Below are positions 1-10,337 of a DNA stretch of 45,697 bases, piece after piece. A program made the translations under genes and the position numbers. The notes below the pieces were generated by a model that worked only from the letters and a program-made list of their open reading frames with translations, ran no database searches and was not told the DNA's origin. Numbering within the stretch: position 1 is the stretch's first letter; each line of letters opens with the position of its first letter. The DNA comes from Chara braunii (taxonomy: Eukaryota; Streptophyta; Charophyceae; Charales; Characeae), in the NCBI GenBank assembly GCA_003427395.1, contig BFEA01000092.1, positions 3,241,596 to 3,287,292 of the forward strand, written 5' to 3'.

Positions 1-58
1 GAGAGAGAGAGAGAGAGAGGGGGGGGTAATTGAAGGGAGGGAGAGAGAGAGAGAACGT
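1..58. repeat. interrupted (GA)n microsatellite at contig start
   Basis: The window opens in a GA dinucleotide run, broken by a G run and a short AAT-containing spacer, then GA again. Positions 59-275 after it hold no gene that I can see. Confidence 0.9.
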
Positions 59-275
59 ATATGGCACCGAAAGGGTAGTCACAACTAGCATGTATACATG
101 ATGTCCACTTCAACAATGTGTATGAGAATGTCAGTGTACCGTCATTGTGTGTGTGTCCGGGGGGGGAGGAATCACAAGCTTGGGAGGTGTGCGTGTTCAT
201 CTCTTCTTTGTTGTCTGGAATGAGTGAGTCACGAAATTTATCAACCGGAATGCCCCCCTCTGCTCCAATGAGACA

Positions 276-298
276 CATGCATGCATGAATATAAATAG
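276..298 (+). promoter_or_regulatory. RY element plus TATA box
   Basis: CATGCATGCATG at 276-287 contains the RY motif CATGCATG and is followed directly by TATAAATAG at 290-298, a textbook TATA box. Transcription would be expected to start near 320-330. The first substantial open frame downstream begins near 1024, so the leader would be long. The same pairing of CATGCATG and TATAAA recurs at 3825-3844. That this site is used is inference. Confidence 0.5.
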
Positions 299-404
299 AG
301 AGGTCTCCGACAGACAAGCACCATAAATCCAAACATAACACCATCACATTTCCAACACGATTCATCACACCACCATCATGTTTCCATCACGATTTCCAAC
401 ATAA

Positions 405-620
405 AGTCTTGTGTTCAACTGTTGATAAACAGTTTACCAACACGTAGTTCAACCTTCCCAACGTAGTTCAACAAAATATAAACAGATTCTCAACAGTTTA
501 TCAACACAAAGTTCAACTGTTTATCTTGTCACTTCATGTGGACTACATAAGTCACGCACGTTGGTTTCCTTCATTTCCTGTAGACCATGGTGCATGTGTC
601 AGGATAAACAGTTGAAAAAC
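405..620. repeat. cluster of short direct and inverted CAACTGTTTATC-type repeats
   Basis: Copies of GTTCAAC, AACAGTTTA and AACTGTTTATC recur in both orientations between about 410 and 617. The sequence at 602-617 is the reverse complement of the one near 510-525, so the region can fold back. It lies in the possible leader of the broken gene downstream. No coding frame is evident in 299-1023. Confidence 0.4.
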
Positions 621-1023
621 AATTTTTAAACGGTTGTGAGGCCCCACGATCAACAAAAAAAAAAAAGGCAACAATTTTTCTGTTGGACTACCTCTCTCCT
701 ATCTCTCCGTCTACTTCATGTTCTCTCTCTCTTACCCCGTCACCATCGCCATGAGCTTTGCAACGGAGCAAGTGATCGGCACGTGGCTTCTTACTCCGCG
801 GGGGCGAATCAGCGTCATACGGCAGCTGCAGCGGCCCCATCTCTGCTCTGATCTCCTCCGGTTTGCAGCTTTCTTCAATACGTCGGCGATCTACGCAGCT
901 ACAGAGTTCTGATTCACGGAAGAAGCAACTACGCGCGGTCTGGCCGAGATCTCGGCCTTTCGACGGCTATCCCCTCCCGGGATTAGCCATATCGCCGTCG
1001 TCGTCGTCTTTTCAGGAGACATC

Positions 1024-2294
1024 ATGGCGATTCCGTCGGAGATTCACCCCGACATCTATCGGACGTTGCGCATCTGGTTTGGGGAAGTGCGGACAGCGTG
1101 AACCGATCTCCTGGCTTGGAGAGGAGACACCGTCGTGCCGGCGCATGACACGGGCCTCCAACTGCGTTCGTCTCGAAGCTCGCCAACGATCGTGCTCCCG
1201 GAGCTTCGTCCCTTCGCGCCGCCCCAATGAGTCATCGTCGCGTCTCCTACTTCGGCCTCCCCTCCAGCATTCCCACCCTTTGGCAGTCTGCGCGGGCTCC
1301 TACTCTCTCCTACCGTGTTAAGGAGAACAGTGCGCCGCTATTGAGCGAGGAAAAGTGGGACGCGTGGTGGGAAGACTATATCGAGCTCGCTTTCTGTCTA
1401 TTGGAGATAGAGTTCCGTTGGTCAGAAGCGGCCCCATTCGGAGAAGGTCCAAAGCACCCAGAGGACACCGTTGAGCTTCTGATCATCCAAGCGTGGAGAA
1501 CGGCGGAGCAAGGTGACCTGCTGGGAATCGTATTTGGAAAGGTGGAGGAAGGTAATCTCGCCTTGATCACGGACGAATTGCTGGTGTTTCTGACTCAGCT
1601 GGTGGATGATCTACCCCTGGACATCTTATCGCACAGTGACAAGCAGCCTGGCACCCACGTGCTGTCTCAAACGCTCGAGCCGCACCTTGTGTGGTCCACG
1701 TGTACGGAGATTGACGAGGACAACTGTCTCTATCCTTCCCAGGTGCTCTACCTGGAGATCGACATTACCGATCTCACGTTTTGGGACCCGATTGTGAGGC
1801 AAAACGCGGCGCGGGACGAGGAGATAGGGGGAGCAGACGAAGAGGAGGAAGAGGAAGAGCCATCGAGCGAAGAACGAGACGATCCAGACTACGTACCGAA
1901 AAGCGAAGCAGGGATAGCCGACGAATCGAGCCAACCGCGGGACGAGGAAGAAGAAGAAGGAAACGAGCAAGCGGAGTCGGAGTACAAAGGATTCGAGGCT
2001 GAAGTGCATGACGCGGCTTGAGAAAGAGCGCAAGAGCACAGAAAACAAAGGCGCCAGGAGACCGCAGAGGGAAAACGACCCGCGACAAACGATCCATCGA
2101 TCGGGGACTCGTGGCGTGATCCGGAGCCACCAGAAGAAGAGGACGATGGAACCGCAGCAGAGGGATCACGAAGCAGAAGAAGAAGAAGTGAATCGCCAGT
2201 TCCCTCCGGCTCCCCGTCCAGATCCTCCATTCGTTTACATCAAGATCTCGGCGTTCGGGCTTCGTCCCCGGTCGTTCTCTCGCCGACCCCATGA
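1024..2294 (+). pseudogene. broken gene for acidic low-complexity protein
   Basis: I do not recognise a family. Three consecutive pieces look like one protein. Frame 1 starts MAIPSEIHPDIYRTL at ATG 1024, meets TGA at 1099-1101 and stays open to 1230. Frame 0 starts at ATG 1227 and runs 264 codons to TGA 2019-2021. The same frame then stays open to 2294 with a Lys/Arg/Glu-rich tail. The 264-codon piece has a folded-looking first part (Trp-rich WDAWWEDYIELAF, then LVFLTQLVDDLPLDIL) and an acidic second part with Glu runs and DDPDYVP. The change from folded to charged, disordered sequence across the last stop suggests a nonsense codon inside a longer protein. Alternatives are introns that I cannot place, or translation of the 264-aa piece alone. 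An RY+TATA site lies upstream at 276-298. Confidence 0.4.
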
Positions 2295-2814
2295 CTACCT
2301 CATGCTTACCCGTCTTCCCGATAGACCTCCGTTCCCCAATGGTTGGTGTCCTTTTCCCCATCACCTTTTCTACCATCTCTACACTACCCGCCTTCTAGTC
2401 TCCGTTTATCCGCATGCCACCACCTGTTCTGTGGTTGATTCCTTTCTCCTTCACGTGCTCCTATTTACCGCAGACTGGTGGGGATATAACCACGTAGAAA
2501 TATACTGTATTATATCTGGAACTATTCCCGCCTGCGAAAACTACGAAGATTTTCGCGCCGCTCTGCAACGGACCCTTTTCACCATTTACCCCGACTACAT
2601 CGCCGCTTTTCGCCATCTCCATGAGGTCCCTCTCTTCCCCCGCATCCATCGCTCCTTCCGTTACGCTACCCTTCCTGATTTCGCCTCTCCCGCCATCAAT
2701 CGATTCATGCCCCCTGAACCATCCGCCACCTCCACCTTCAGTGATTCGACTGCCATTCCCCGGGAACGTCTAGGGTCTAGGGTCTACCCTCCTGCTGCAC
2801 TGATGCATGGCTAA
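2170..2814 (+). other. pyrimidine-rich open frame, doubtful coding
   Basis: Frame 1 is open through to the stop at 2812-2814, giving a Pro/Phe/Tyr/His-rich sequence. The DNA is strongly C/T-rich and this alone removes most stop codons. It overlaps the end of the broken acidic gene in another frame. It may be a pyrimidine-rich 3' region or a real exon; no family motif is visible. Confidence 0.25.
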
Positions 2815-2817
2815 TGG

Positions 2818-3052
2818 ACACGTGCCATAACAGCGGCACGTGTAATCCCCCTCCTTGGAGTGTCGAAAGCCTACCCTGAGGAATTAGTAGAAGAGCAGTC
2901 TTGCCACGTGGGTGACATCCACACTCAATTGAACGGTAAGTGGCATGAAGAGAGATGCTCCGCGTATCGATCTATTAGAGAAATCGACACGTGTCAACAA
3001 GCAAGCAGGAGCTTGCTAATATTGGAACCCCCTGGGCGTCACATATGTGACG
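2818..3052. promoter_or_regulatory. palindrome cluster with three G-boxes
   Basis: Five inverted repeats sit within 235 bp: 2818-2843 (9-bp arms ACACGTGCC, 8-nt spacer), 2904-2911 (CCACGTGG), 2986-2995 (GACACGTGTC), 3001-3016 (GCAAGC/GCTTGC, 4-nt spacer) and 3037-3052 (CGTCACATATGTGACG, a 16-bp perfect palindrome). The first three contain CACGTG, the G-box bound by plant bZIP and bHLH factors. The last contains CGTCA/TGACG half sites. The cluster may be a promoter or enhancer, or the subterminal part of a transposon. From 3053 to 3824 I see only T-rich sequence without a supported gene. Confidence 0.45.
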
Positions 3053-3824
3053 AACCACTTTCTGTAACGCGCGACTTTCTGCGCGGTTGCAACGAGGGGT
3101 CCTAAGTTGGGAAGGTTGGGCCAATTACGGGAGATCGGGATCGGTGGGAAATTGCATTAGTGTCCTTGCTTTTTCGTTTTTTCCGTCACTTCTTTTCGAA
3201 TGGCTGGGTTCGGAGCTGGGCGTGTCCTGGGATGGCCGATTGATTGATTGGTCGGTTGGATGGTTGGCGCGCCTCCGTGCACGCGATTAATAAATGTTAA
3301 CGTCGTTTCTTTCGCTTCGGTTTCGATCTTTTGGGTGTGGACATCGCGCGGAAATTTGCACTTTTCTTTTTGAATTTTTCTTTCAAATCTTTTTCAAATT
3401 TTGTCGAGCCCTGATGACTCTCGGAATTTTGGACTTTCCTCCCGGAACCTGTACTTTTGCTTTTCGCATTAGTTAGGAATTTATAAATTTTGTAATTAGG
3501 ACTTTCTCTTGCCGCGTGGCGCCCTTATTTGCTTACGCGTTTTTTTTTGTGGCTGCAACGGAATTCTGATTAGTCGGTGCCTTTAATCGGGAGTATAACT
3601 GTAATCTTGGGTTGGCGTCATTGTAATTGTATCTTTCTTCTTGCTCTTCGTCCTTCCCGCACTCCTTCTCTTTCTTTTGCTGCATTTTCGAAACTACGGA
3701 CTGCATGCTCAGATCGATGCGTGGAGAGTGGCTACGTCCCCCACGCCGCGGCCCCGTCATGCAAAACGTAGGCACTCCCTCTCTAATCTCCCCTCTAAGT
3801 CTTGGTAATTTCGTGCTCTTCGCG

Positions 3825-3844
3825 CATGCATGCACGCTATAAAT
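3825..3844 (+). promoter_or_regulatory. RY element plus TATA box (second site)
   Basis: CATGCATG at 3825-3832 is followed by TATAAAT at 3838-3844. No convincing coding frame follows closely. A GT-AG-like acceptor (TTTTGATTGCAG) ends at 4203, so a spliced leader is possible. The flanks are not similar to the site at 276-298, so this is not a simple duplication. Confidence 0.35.
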
Positions 3845-4324
3845 TTCGGTTGCGCGATTAGTTAGCTCTTAACCCGTTGTTGGAAGCTTGGGGTTGCGTG
3901 ATCAGGAAGGGTCGGCATACGAGCGAAGTAAGAGGTGAGTAGAGTAGAGGTCGGGCGACCCGACGGGCTGGTGCCGAACGCGCGGGATTGACGTGGGCCA
4001 CAACGGACTGTGGGCACGAACGAATCTGACGGGTGCGGGAGGACTAAGCGGGGTGACGACTTCGTGGGTTGGTGCGTGACGACGGATTGTCCACATCGAA
4101 GAAGAGAGAGAAGAGGAAGAGAGAGTTGATGTCGATGGAAGCGGATTTGCTGTTTCTTTGTCTCTTCCCCCTCTCTATCTGTGTATATAAATTTTGATTG
4201 CAGCTCCGGGCGGTTTGTCCGTTTTTGTTTTCCCTTCGGCTTTTTTTTTTGGAATCCGGACTTGGGTTTTTGCTCACACTTGTCCTTGCGATGACCGTCT
4301 CGATTGCATTATATGTATGATTGC

Positions 4325-4354
4325 TGGATGTATGGATGTATGGATGTATGGATG
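4325..4354. repeat. GGATGTAT short tandem repeat
   Basis: About three and a half copies of an 8-bp unit GGATGTAT. No gene is evident in the flanking 3850-5400 stretch. The frame at 4785-5108 has no recognisable motif and I do not call it. Confidence 0.7.
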
Positions 4355-5170
4355 CTATGTTTGCTTGTCTGTCGTTTTACTGAGAATCCTTGTCTTTGCT
4401 TTTGCTTGTGTCGGATTTTTGCCTGCACCTGATGCAGTTGTAAAAGGGGATAAGAATTTGGCCCCGATATCGATTTTGCCCTCGTTTTTGCTTGTCTCAT
4501 GAATGGGATGTGGTGTGATTGCATCTTGCATAACCAAACTTACCGAGCAATTAGACGATCCGACACCGGGCCCCGCGAACGCCGCGCGAGGACATGAGTA
4601 AATGCGATCCGAATCGCGCATTTACACGCATCCCCGTGCGTTGATTCGCCCACCCAGAAAAGAGTCGCGGCGGAACCGTCATCCCGTACGAGCACGCTGA
4701 GGCGCAACTACGTCCGCCTGTCCTGCACGTGCTCGCGCGCGGTGACGGTAACCTGACCCGAGTTATCCCATACACGATGACACCATGACGCGATCTTGGA
4801 GCTCAGACTCATCCTACGACCCGTATTATTTCACCCCCTGGATAAACGAACTCTTACGACAACGATATCCCTGTCACACGAAAAATCGATTGTGTCCGCG
4901 GGAATTCCACTGTGCCACCTCTAGCGACCCCCGGTGCTCTTATTTCCCTTCCCCCGACCATACCTACTACTTCATCCAACTGGGATTCGTCGCCATCACC
5001 ACCAGTTTCCCTCCTTTTCGCCTTCTTCTCCCGTATCATCAACTTAGCGTCGTTCCGTGGCCGGCCATAGCCCCCTATTGGCCCAGCATGCCCTGCGGAA
5101 ATTGCTGACGTAGCGGCGAACGGAGAACCCCGGAATTCTGAAGGCCCAACCCAAACACGCAGCGGCCTGC

Positions 5171-5180
5171 GCCACGTGGC
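5171..5180. promoter_or_regulatory. isolated palindromic G-box
   Basis: GCCACGTGGC is a perfect 10-bp palindrome with a CACGTG core, in a GC-rich non-coding stretch about 1.2 kb upstream of the Lys-rich open frame at 6411. A regulatory role is only suggested by the motif. Confidence 0.25.
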
Positions 5181-5540
5181 GGCCCCCGACGGCCCAACTT
5201 TTCGGGACCGCCTCCTCCGCGGAGGGACTTCCCCGTAAACCGTCGCCCACAGTACCCCGGCCCCATCGGGCCTTGAGTCCCTTGCGCACGCGCCCCTTTT
5301 TCGCCTAATTGCATTCACACCCCTGAGACTTCCCCACTTTACCCAAAAATCCTTGGCACACCCCTTTTCGCACTTCCAGGCCCCCATCCCACTCCGATCA
5401 GGAAGTCGCGCTGGGCGTGAGGTTGGCCGTCACATGGCTTTGTAGGTCCTGAAGGCTTTTTTATTTGTTTCCCAGGGTTGGGAAATGTCAGAGCAGCGGT
5501 CTGTACTCGGCCATTTCTGCTTCTGGACTATAATTCCTAA

Positions 5541-5935
5541 GGTTTGTATTTGCTGCACCGTACTCACTTGCCTGTGATCGAGCCCTATAACCTGTCGAGG
5601 GATGTTACTCGAAACTTGGTGTTAGCGAGGACCTGGTTAACTTTTCATACAGTGATACCGTAATCAAGACGACTGCTGGAGTATGCTACAAGATGGTTGG
5701 AGCGGCCTCGAACGAGTGGGTGGAGGCCACGAAAGAGAAAGATCCGCGTTCCTCGCGCGTGTGTGTGCTTTGGAGTGCCAATGGGCCTCATTACGCAACT
5801 TGTTTGTCGGCATTTTCAAAGTACCTCGCCTTCGCGTTTTGATGTTGACGAAAGGGTTTTTTTGTCACAGTGTTCATGACGTGTGGACAATCTCGCTGCA
5901 TGCATGCTTGTATTTCCTGCACCGTACTCACTTGC
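5541..5935. repeat. dispersed duplication of a short block
   Basis: A block reading TTGTATTT-C/G-CTGCACCGTACT then CACTTGCCTG occurs near 5544-5575 and again near 5908-5940, in direct orientation. The unit is about 35 bp. It lies upstream of the Lys-rich open frame, and its role is unknown. Confidence 0.5.
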
Positions 5936-6410
5936 CTGCACCAGAAACTGGGCAATGGTCCCAGAGGCTACTATTTTCCGGGTTGTTTGTGGAGGGATTC
6001 CTGGGGCTAGGTCCCACTTGCACGAATCAAGAGATACTTACCGTAGATTAGCAAAGATCAACGGCCGAAATCTCCTAATTTGCACAAGTGGGACCTTGCC
6101 CCCGGCCTCCCCCTTGTTTTCCTGTTCAATGAAACACAAGTTGATTGTGCAAAAAAAAAAAAAAAGAGTTCTCGTCGAGCCTTCAGCGGCGGCGATACGG
6201 CTGTGGAGCGGGGTGTCTCCGCCCGTGTCCTGGGCTGCCGGTCGCGGAGTTTGGCGCTGGGCGAGGGGAGTACCGTTCCTTAGGCTTCTGCGGGCGCGAG
6301 GAGGAAAACGTAGAGCACGGGACAGTGGCGGCAAGGAAAGCGGACAGGAAAGGAATAGGGAACGTGAATTTTGCCGTCGAGGAAACGCCCAGACAGGAGG
6401 AGCTTGGGAT

Positions 6411-7097
6411 ATGGCGAAAAAGGAGAGGAAATTGAGCGATGGAAAAGGTCCTTCCGTCAACAAACTTGCCGAAGGAGATGGAGGCGGAAGGAAGGAAAAA
6501 AGGGGCGATGGGGGATTGAAGGTGAAGACGAAGAAAGTGGAAGAAGACAAGCAAGGAGCCAGAGAGACGAAGACGAAGGAGAGTGGAATCGGAGGGGAGT
6601 CTGACGTGAGAGATGCTATGGGGTCGACGGGGAAGAGGCGGGAGGAGAAGGAGGTGAAGGAGGGGAAGGAGGGGAAGGCGAAGAAGGAGAAGAAGGAGAG
6701 AAAGGGGAAGGAGGATGACAAGCACAAAAAAGAAGCATCTTCGGTATCGCCGAAGAAGAGGAAGCAACGTCCAGAGAAGCAGGAAGATGAAGACGGTGAC
6801 GGCGATTTGCGGAAGAAGAAGGTGAAAATAGAGAGAAAAGAAGGGAAACTGAGATTTAAGACGTCATCAGGAGCCTATGGCAGAGGAGCCTGGAGAAAGA
6901 ATGATGGCTACGGCGATGAAGCGGAGAAGGGAGAGGAGGTCATGCCTCCGCCAACCGATAGATCGAAATGCAAGGGTAAAAAAAGTGATATGCAGGTGAT
7001 AGTGGATGCGACCGGGAAGAAAACCTACAAATGCGACGGATGGTACGTGTACTACATGCACCAGTGGATCTCTCGTCACTACCCTCCTCCATGGTGA
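6411..7097 (+). CDS. Lys/Glu-rich basic protein (exon 1 or single exon)
   Basis: I chose ATG 6411 (MAKKERKLSDGKG) because the composition becomes consistently Lys/Glu/Gly-rich there; the open frame extends upstream to 5883 but looks different. The frame gives 228 residues. Residues 1-150 are low-complexity KKE/KEGK repeats of the kind seen in nucleolar or RNA-binding proteins, with a likely nuclear signal PKKRKQR. The last ~60 residues are more ordered, ending in YKCDGWYVYYMHQWISRHYP before TGA 7095-7097. Good donor sequences lie at 7043 (GTACGT) and 7094 (GTGAGG); either would leave phase 2 and remove the stop. This could therefore be the first exon of a longer gene, perhaps with exons further downstream. 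That link is not shown. No enzyme domain is visible. Confidence 0.45.
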   Translation: MAKKERKLSDGKGPSVNKLAEGDGGGRKEKRGDGGLKVKTKKVEEDKQGARETKTKESGIGGESDVRDAMGSTGKRREEKEVKEGKEGKAKKEKKERKGKEDDKHKKEASSVSPKKRKQRPEKQEDEDGDGDLRKKKVKIERKEGKLRFKTSSGAYGRGAWRKNDGYGDEAEKGEEVMPPPTDRSKCKGKKSDMQVIVDATGKKTYKCDGWYVYYMHQWISRHYPPPW

Positions 7098-7305
7098 GGG
7101 AATGAGCCCCCCTCCCCATCCTCTCCGCCCCCCGCCAGGTATATCTGTCTCAAGCATTTCAAAAAATCGTCCATGGTCATCCTCCTCCTCGGCTTCCCTC
7201 CCTTCTCCTTAGTCATTTTACCTCCGTCTCCACTCTTTCCACTCTCACATCAACTCGTCGAGACTCCGTAACCACATTCACACACCCACGCCCACACCCA
7301 CACAC

Positions 7306-7422
<117 letters not shown>

Positions 7423-7942
7423 AGGCGAGGGCGTTTGCTCAGCCTTCTGATGTTGGGCTTGGAATGTTCATTGTCCGCTCAGTCGTGTCATCAATTCTGT
7501 CATGACGGCCCTTTCTCTGGATTGATCGATCGGTTCCAGGGTCATTGCCGATTACGCCGATGTCGTTGCACGAGAGTTCACACGCCCCTTAAAAAAGGAA
7601 GGAAAGAGAATTCATACCTTTATTTGTGCGTGTCATCCTTGCACAGCCATGCATTCATATATTCCTTGCCAATCGTTGGTCATCCATCCTGTCTTCCCTC
7701 TCCTCACGATGTCTATAGTGTACTTTCCCCGGCGGCAGACTCTTACTGATCATTTCGCGTTGGCGGACTTATAGACCGGATCGTGGCGCCAACCCTCTTT
7801 TTTTTAATCGGTGCCAACAAACTCTTCGCTGACCGCTAATTGTGCGAACAGACCAACTGTAGAACGCGGCATTTGCGGGAGTTGGTGGCGCATGTCATGC
7901 CATATATATGCTTTGCTATACAACTCCCTTTTCGCCCCTGTT

Positions 7943-8046
<104 letters not shown>

Positions 8047-8698
8047 CCGACATACGACAGACAAACAGACAGATAGGCAGATCGATACTGTCTGTCCTTA
8101 TCTGTCTGACACTCTTCTTGTCTGTCTGTAATGCTGTCGTCTCCGTGTGTTGTTGAATATGTCTGTCTGTCATGGGTTAGCACGACAGGGTTTGCTTCGC
8201 TTTTCTTTTCCCCCCTGAATCTTTTCAAGGCGTTCGCTGATTGATATAACGGAGGTAAATAAGTCCAGTAAATATCCCCTCCCTGTATATGCCATATTCG
8301 TTGCGTCGAATTCGGAGTCGGGCATCAATGTGTCCACTAGACTTTTCTTCAGTCATGGATCTCCGGCTTGTCGCCCGTCTTGCCATTTATTCATCGATCA
8401 TAATCCCAACACAAGGATGGCAAGAGGATCTCGGTTCCGTTCCCGGCTTTGCCAAATATGATTCAAATTACCTGAGTCGTTTTTTTTCACCTACGGCTCT
8501 CTTCTGGAGCGAAAATTACCTCTAAAGGCAGTGTGCCTACTTCCTACTCCCGCACTTTTTCACCTCCCTCTCCCTCTCTCTCTGTCTCTCCCCGTTCCCC
8601 GTTCCCCACTACTCTGCCTCTCTCAAACGTCTCTCTGACGCCCGCAGATGGCTTCCCATGTTTGTGTCTCTCGCCTTCCTGTTGCAGTGCATTCAGTA

Positions 8699-8940
8699 TT
8701 ACTGATTGATTGATTGGGTTGCATGATTGACTGAATGATTAATTGATTGGTTGATTGGTCGGTTGGTTGGCTGGCTAGTTAATTACTGTTTTGTTATTGT
8801 CCTGGTATTAAGATAATGTATTGGCTGATTGATTGATTGATTGGGGTGCATGATTGATTGAATGATTAATTGGTTGGTTGGTTGGTTGGTTGATTGATTA
8901 AGTGATGGATTAATTGATTGCTTGATTGATCAATCGGTCA
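8699..8940. repeat. duplicated TTGATTGA/TTGGTTGG compound satellite
   Basis: Two blocks (8699-8790 and 8820-8940) share the same order of sub-motifs: TGATTGATTG, GGTGCATGATTGA, AATGATTAATTG, then a TTGG run. The whole compound array was duplicated once, with unit spacing near 120 bp. Confidence 0.8.
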
Positions 8941-9048
8941 ACTCTTTTTAGATGGGTTGTTGGAGTGGCGATCAATTGGACGGCTCGATTTCGATCTCTG
9001 ATACATTCGTTGATTTATTTGGCGCACAGAGGGGGTGCCGCAGTGTAT

Positions 9049-9220
9049 GTCTGCCTCCCAACGTTTTGTTTCCCCCCCCTGAAGCTGTCGTTTTGCTGCT
9101 ATCACTGCCGGCAGCAGCTGCATGCCAATCTCTGCCTCCCTTTTTCCTCCCTCAACGTTTTGTTTTTTCCCCCTGAAGCTGTCGTTTTGCTGGTATCACG
9201 CCGGCAGCAGCCGCATGTCA
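9049..9220. repeat. tandem duplication, unit about 85 bp
   Basis: Two adjacent copies start with TCTGCCTCCC and share AACGTTTTGTTT, CCCCCTGAAGCTGTCG and CGGCAGCAGC-CGCATG. The copies differ by a few substitutions and small length changes in the C and T runs. Confidence 0.85.
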
Positions 9221-9254
9221 AACTCACTGCTACGGATCATTCATTAGTAGTGAT

Positions 9255-9387
9255 TTGTGAGGGCCTCGCCACACCAGTCTCGAAATGTGAAAAAGACAAA
9301 AATGTGGCAGGTGCATCTGGTCATGTTCTAGCGGGAAGTTCATTCTCATTTTGCACATTTCGAGAGTGCTGTGGCGAGGCCCTGACA
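9255..9387. mobile_element. 133-bp inverted-repeat (MITE-like) element
   Basis: Arms of about 36 bp at both ends are reverse complements with few mismatches: TGTGAGGGCCTCGCCACA at the left, and TGTCAGGGCCTCGCCACA reading inward from the right. A 60-bp centre separates them. The RNA or single strand would fold into a long hairpin. I could not settle a target-site duplication. It encodes nothing. Confidence 0.7.
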
Positions 9388-9745
9388 ACGGATTTAGGTA
9401 ATGGTGGAGTGTGCATTTGAGTGGAACCCGACTAACGAGTCTCTGGTGTGCTGTCACCCACTCCGCATTCAGCTGCGCACACCCCGCCTTCATCAGCAAC
9501 GCCATCAAACCCTTAAAGACCCCTTTACGAGGCCCCGTTGCAAGTTGTTCTGCTATGACAGTAGGGTAGGGTTCGTCTGGCCTTCTCTAATAATGCATGG
9601 AGGGGCAAATACCATAAAATAATGGTAATGCATCCTCTAGAATGGAGCCAGTCATTGGCTTGTGCTTTGTTGAATCATTTCTCCCCTTGTGAAGACAGGT
9701 GGCAGGTCCTCACATGCGCTGCTCTAAACTCTTGGAGGATCGACT

Positions 9746-9973
9746 CTTAACAAATGGAGGAACTCCCTATTCCTATTTTTGGTTTCTTGATGGACTTTTT
9801 ACAAAAGAAAAGAATGGTTTACTCACTTAGCAAAACTCTTCTTCAACAAAAAAAAGGGCGCTTCGCTCCGAATAAAGCGAGTCGCTATTGTAAGAGAGAG
9901 GCCGCTTTATCTTCAAAATAGTCCAAAAAGCTATGCAGGTCATAAAATGGAGGAACTCCCTATTTTTGGTTTA
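9746..9973. repeat. ~165-bp insert between two direct repeats
   Basis: A direct repeat (AAATGGAGGAACTCCCTATT and TTTTTGGTTT) stands at about 9751-9783 and again at 9945-9973. Between them is sequence with GCGCTTCGCTCCG and an inverted pair (GGACTTTTTAC near 9793, AGTCCAAAAAGC near 9919). The insert looks unlike its surroundings and faintly organellar in style. Origin in mitochondrial or plastid DNA is only a guess. Confidence 0.45.
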
Positions 9974-9989
9974 TACCTCCTCTATTTGA

Positions 9990-10028
9990 CCCCCCCCCCC
10001 CCCCCCGCACACACACACACACACACAC
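9990..10028. repeat. poly-C and (CA)n run
   Basis: Seventeen C followed by a CA run. It directly precedes the block shared with other copies of the hammerhead-bearing element. Confidence 0.9.
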
Positions 10029-10041
10029 AACGTTTTGTGTT

Positions 10042-10337
10042 TATTTATGGATGGCTTGCAATGGTATGCGGATGGAATGAGAGAGAGAGAGAGAGAGAGA
10101 GTTTGGGGGAGGTGGAAAAACACACACACACGTAAAGTCGACCACTTTTCTCTCTCAAGGATGGGTATCGCTAACTCTGGGCGATGTGGTGAGTCCTTAT
10201 CCATCAGTCAAATTCATCCTGGGCACACTGACTGTCCAGGTTCAACCTCCTGATGAGTCCATGAAAATCCGACGAGAGAGTCTGTTTGGCACAGTCATGC
10301 TTTGTTGGAGTGTATAGCGAACATGACAACAAACACA
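10042..10337 (+). mobile_element. hammerhead-bearing repeat element, copy 1
   Basis: This block is repeated at 16024-16265, in inverted form at 11383-11500, more diverged at 18091-18285, and in part at 15575-15701. It contains a short GA run (10078-10101), GTTTGGGGGAGGTGGAAAA, a CA run, then a unique ~200-bp core from 10136. The core holds a foldable arm (10160-10206), a degenerate hammerhead motif (10228-10284) and a tail GAGTGTATAGCGAACATGAC. No open frame is carried. Its spread must depend on functions supplied elsewhere. Confidence 0.7.
10228..10284 (+). ncRNA. degenerate type III hammerhead ribozyme
   Basis: CTGATGA is intact at 10250-10256. Stem I is AGGT-TCA-ACCT. Stem II between GTC and GAC is weakened. 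The second core box is GAGA (10274-10277) instead of GAAA, and stem III has mismatches, including at the pair next to the core. The expected cleavage point is after C10236 in GTC. The changed GAAA box makes this copy probably inactive. Confidence 0.5.

Noticed and set aside
1626-2376. Minus-strand Arg/Leu/Phe-rich ORFs opposite the acidic gene
   Set aside because: Shadows of the Glu/Asp-rich plus strand, where GAG/GAA become CTC/TTC.
4785-5108. 107-codon ORF as a gene
   Set aside because: No motif, no supported splice or promoter context, and the opposite strand is equally open across 4854-5387.
6038-6767. Minus-strand Ser/Pro/Phe- and Leu-rich ORFs opposite the Lys-rich gene
   Set aside because: They are antisense shadows of purine-rich coding DNA.
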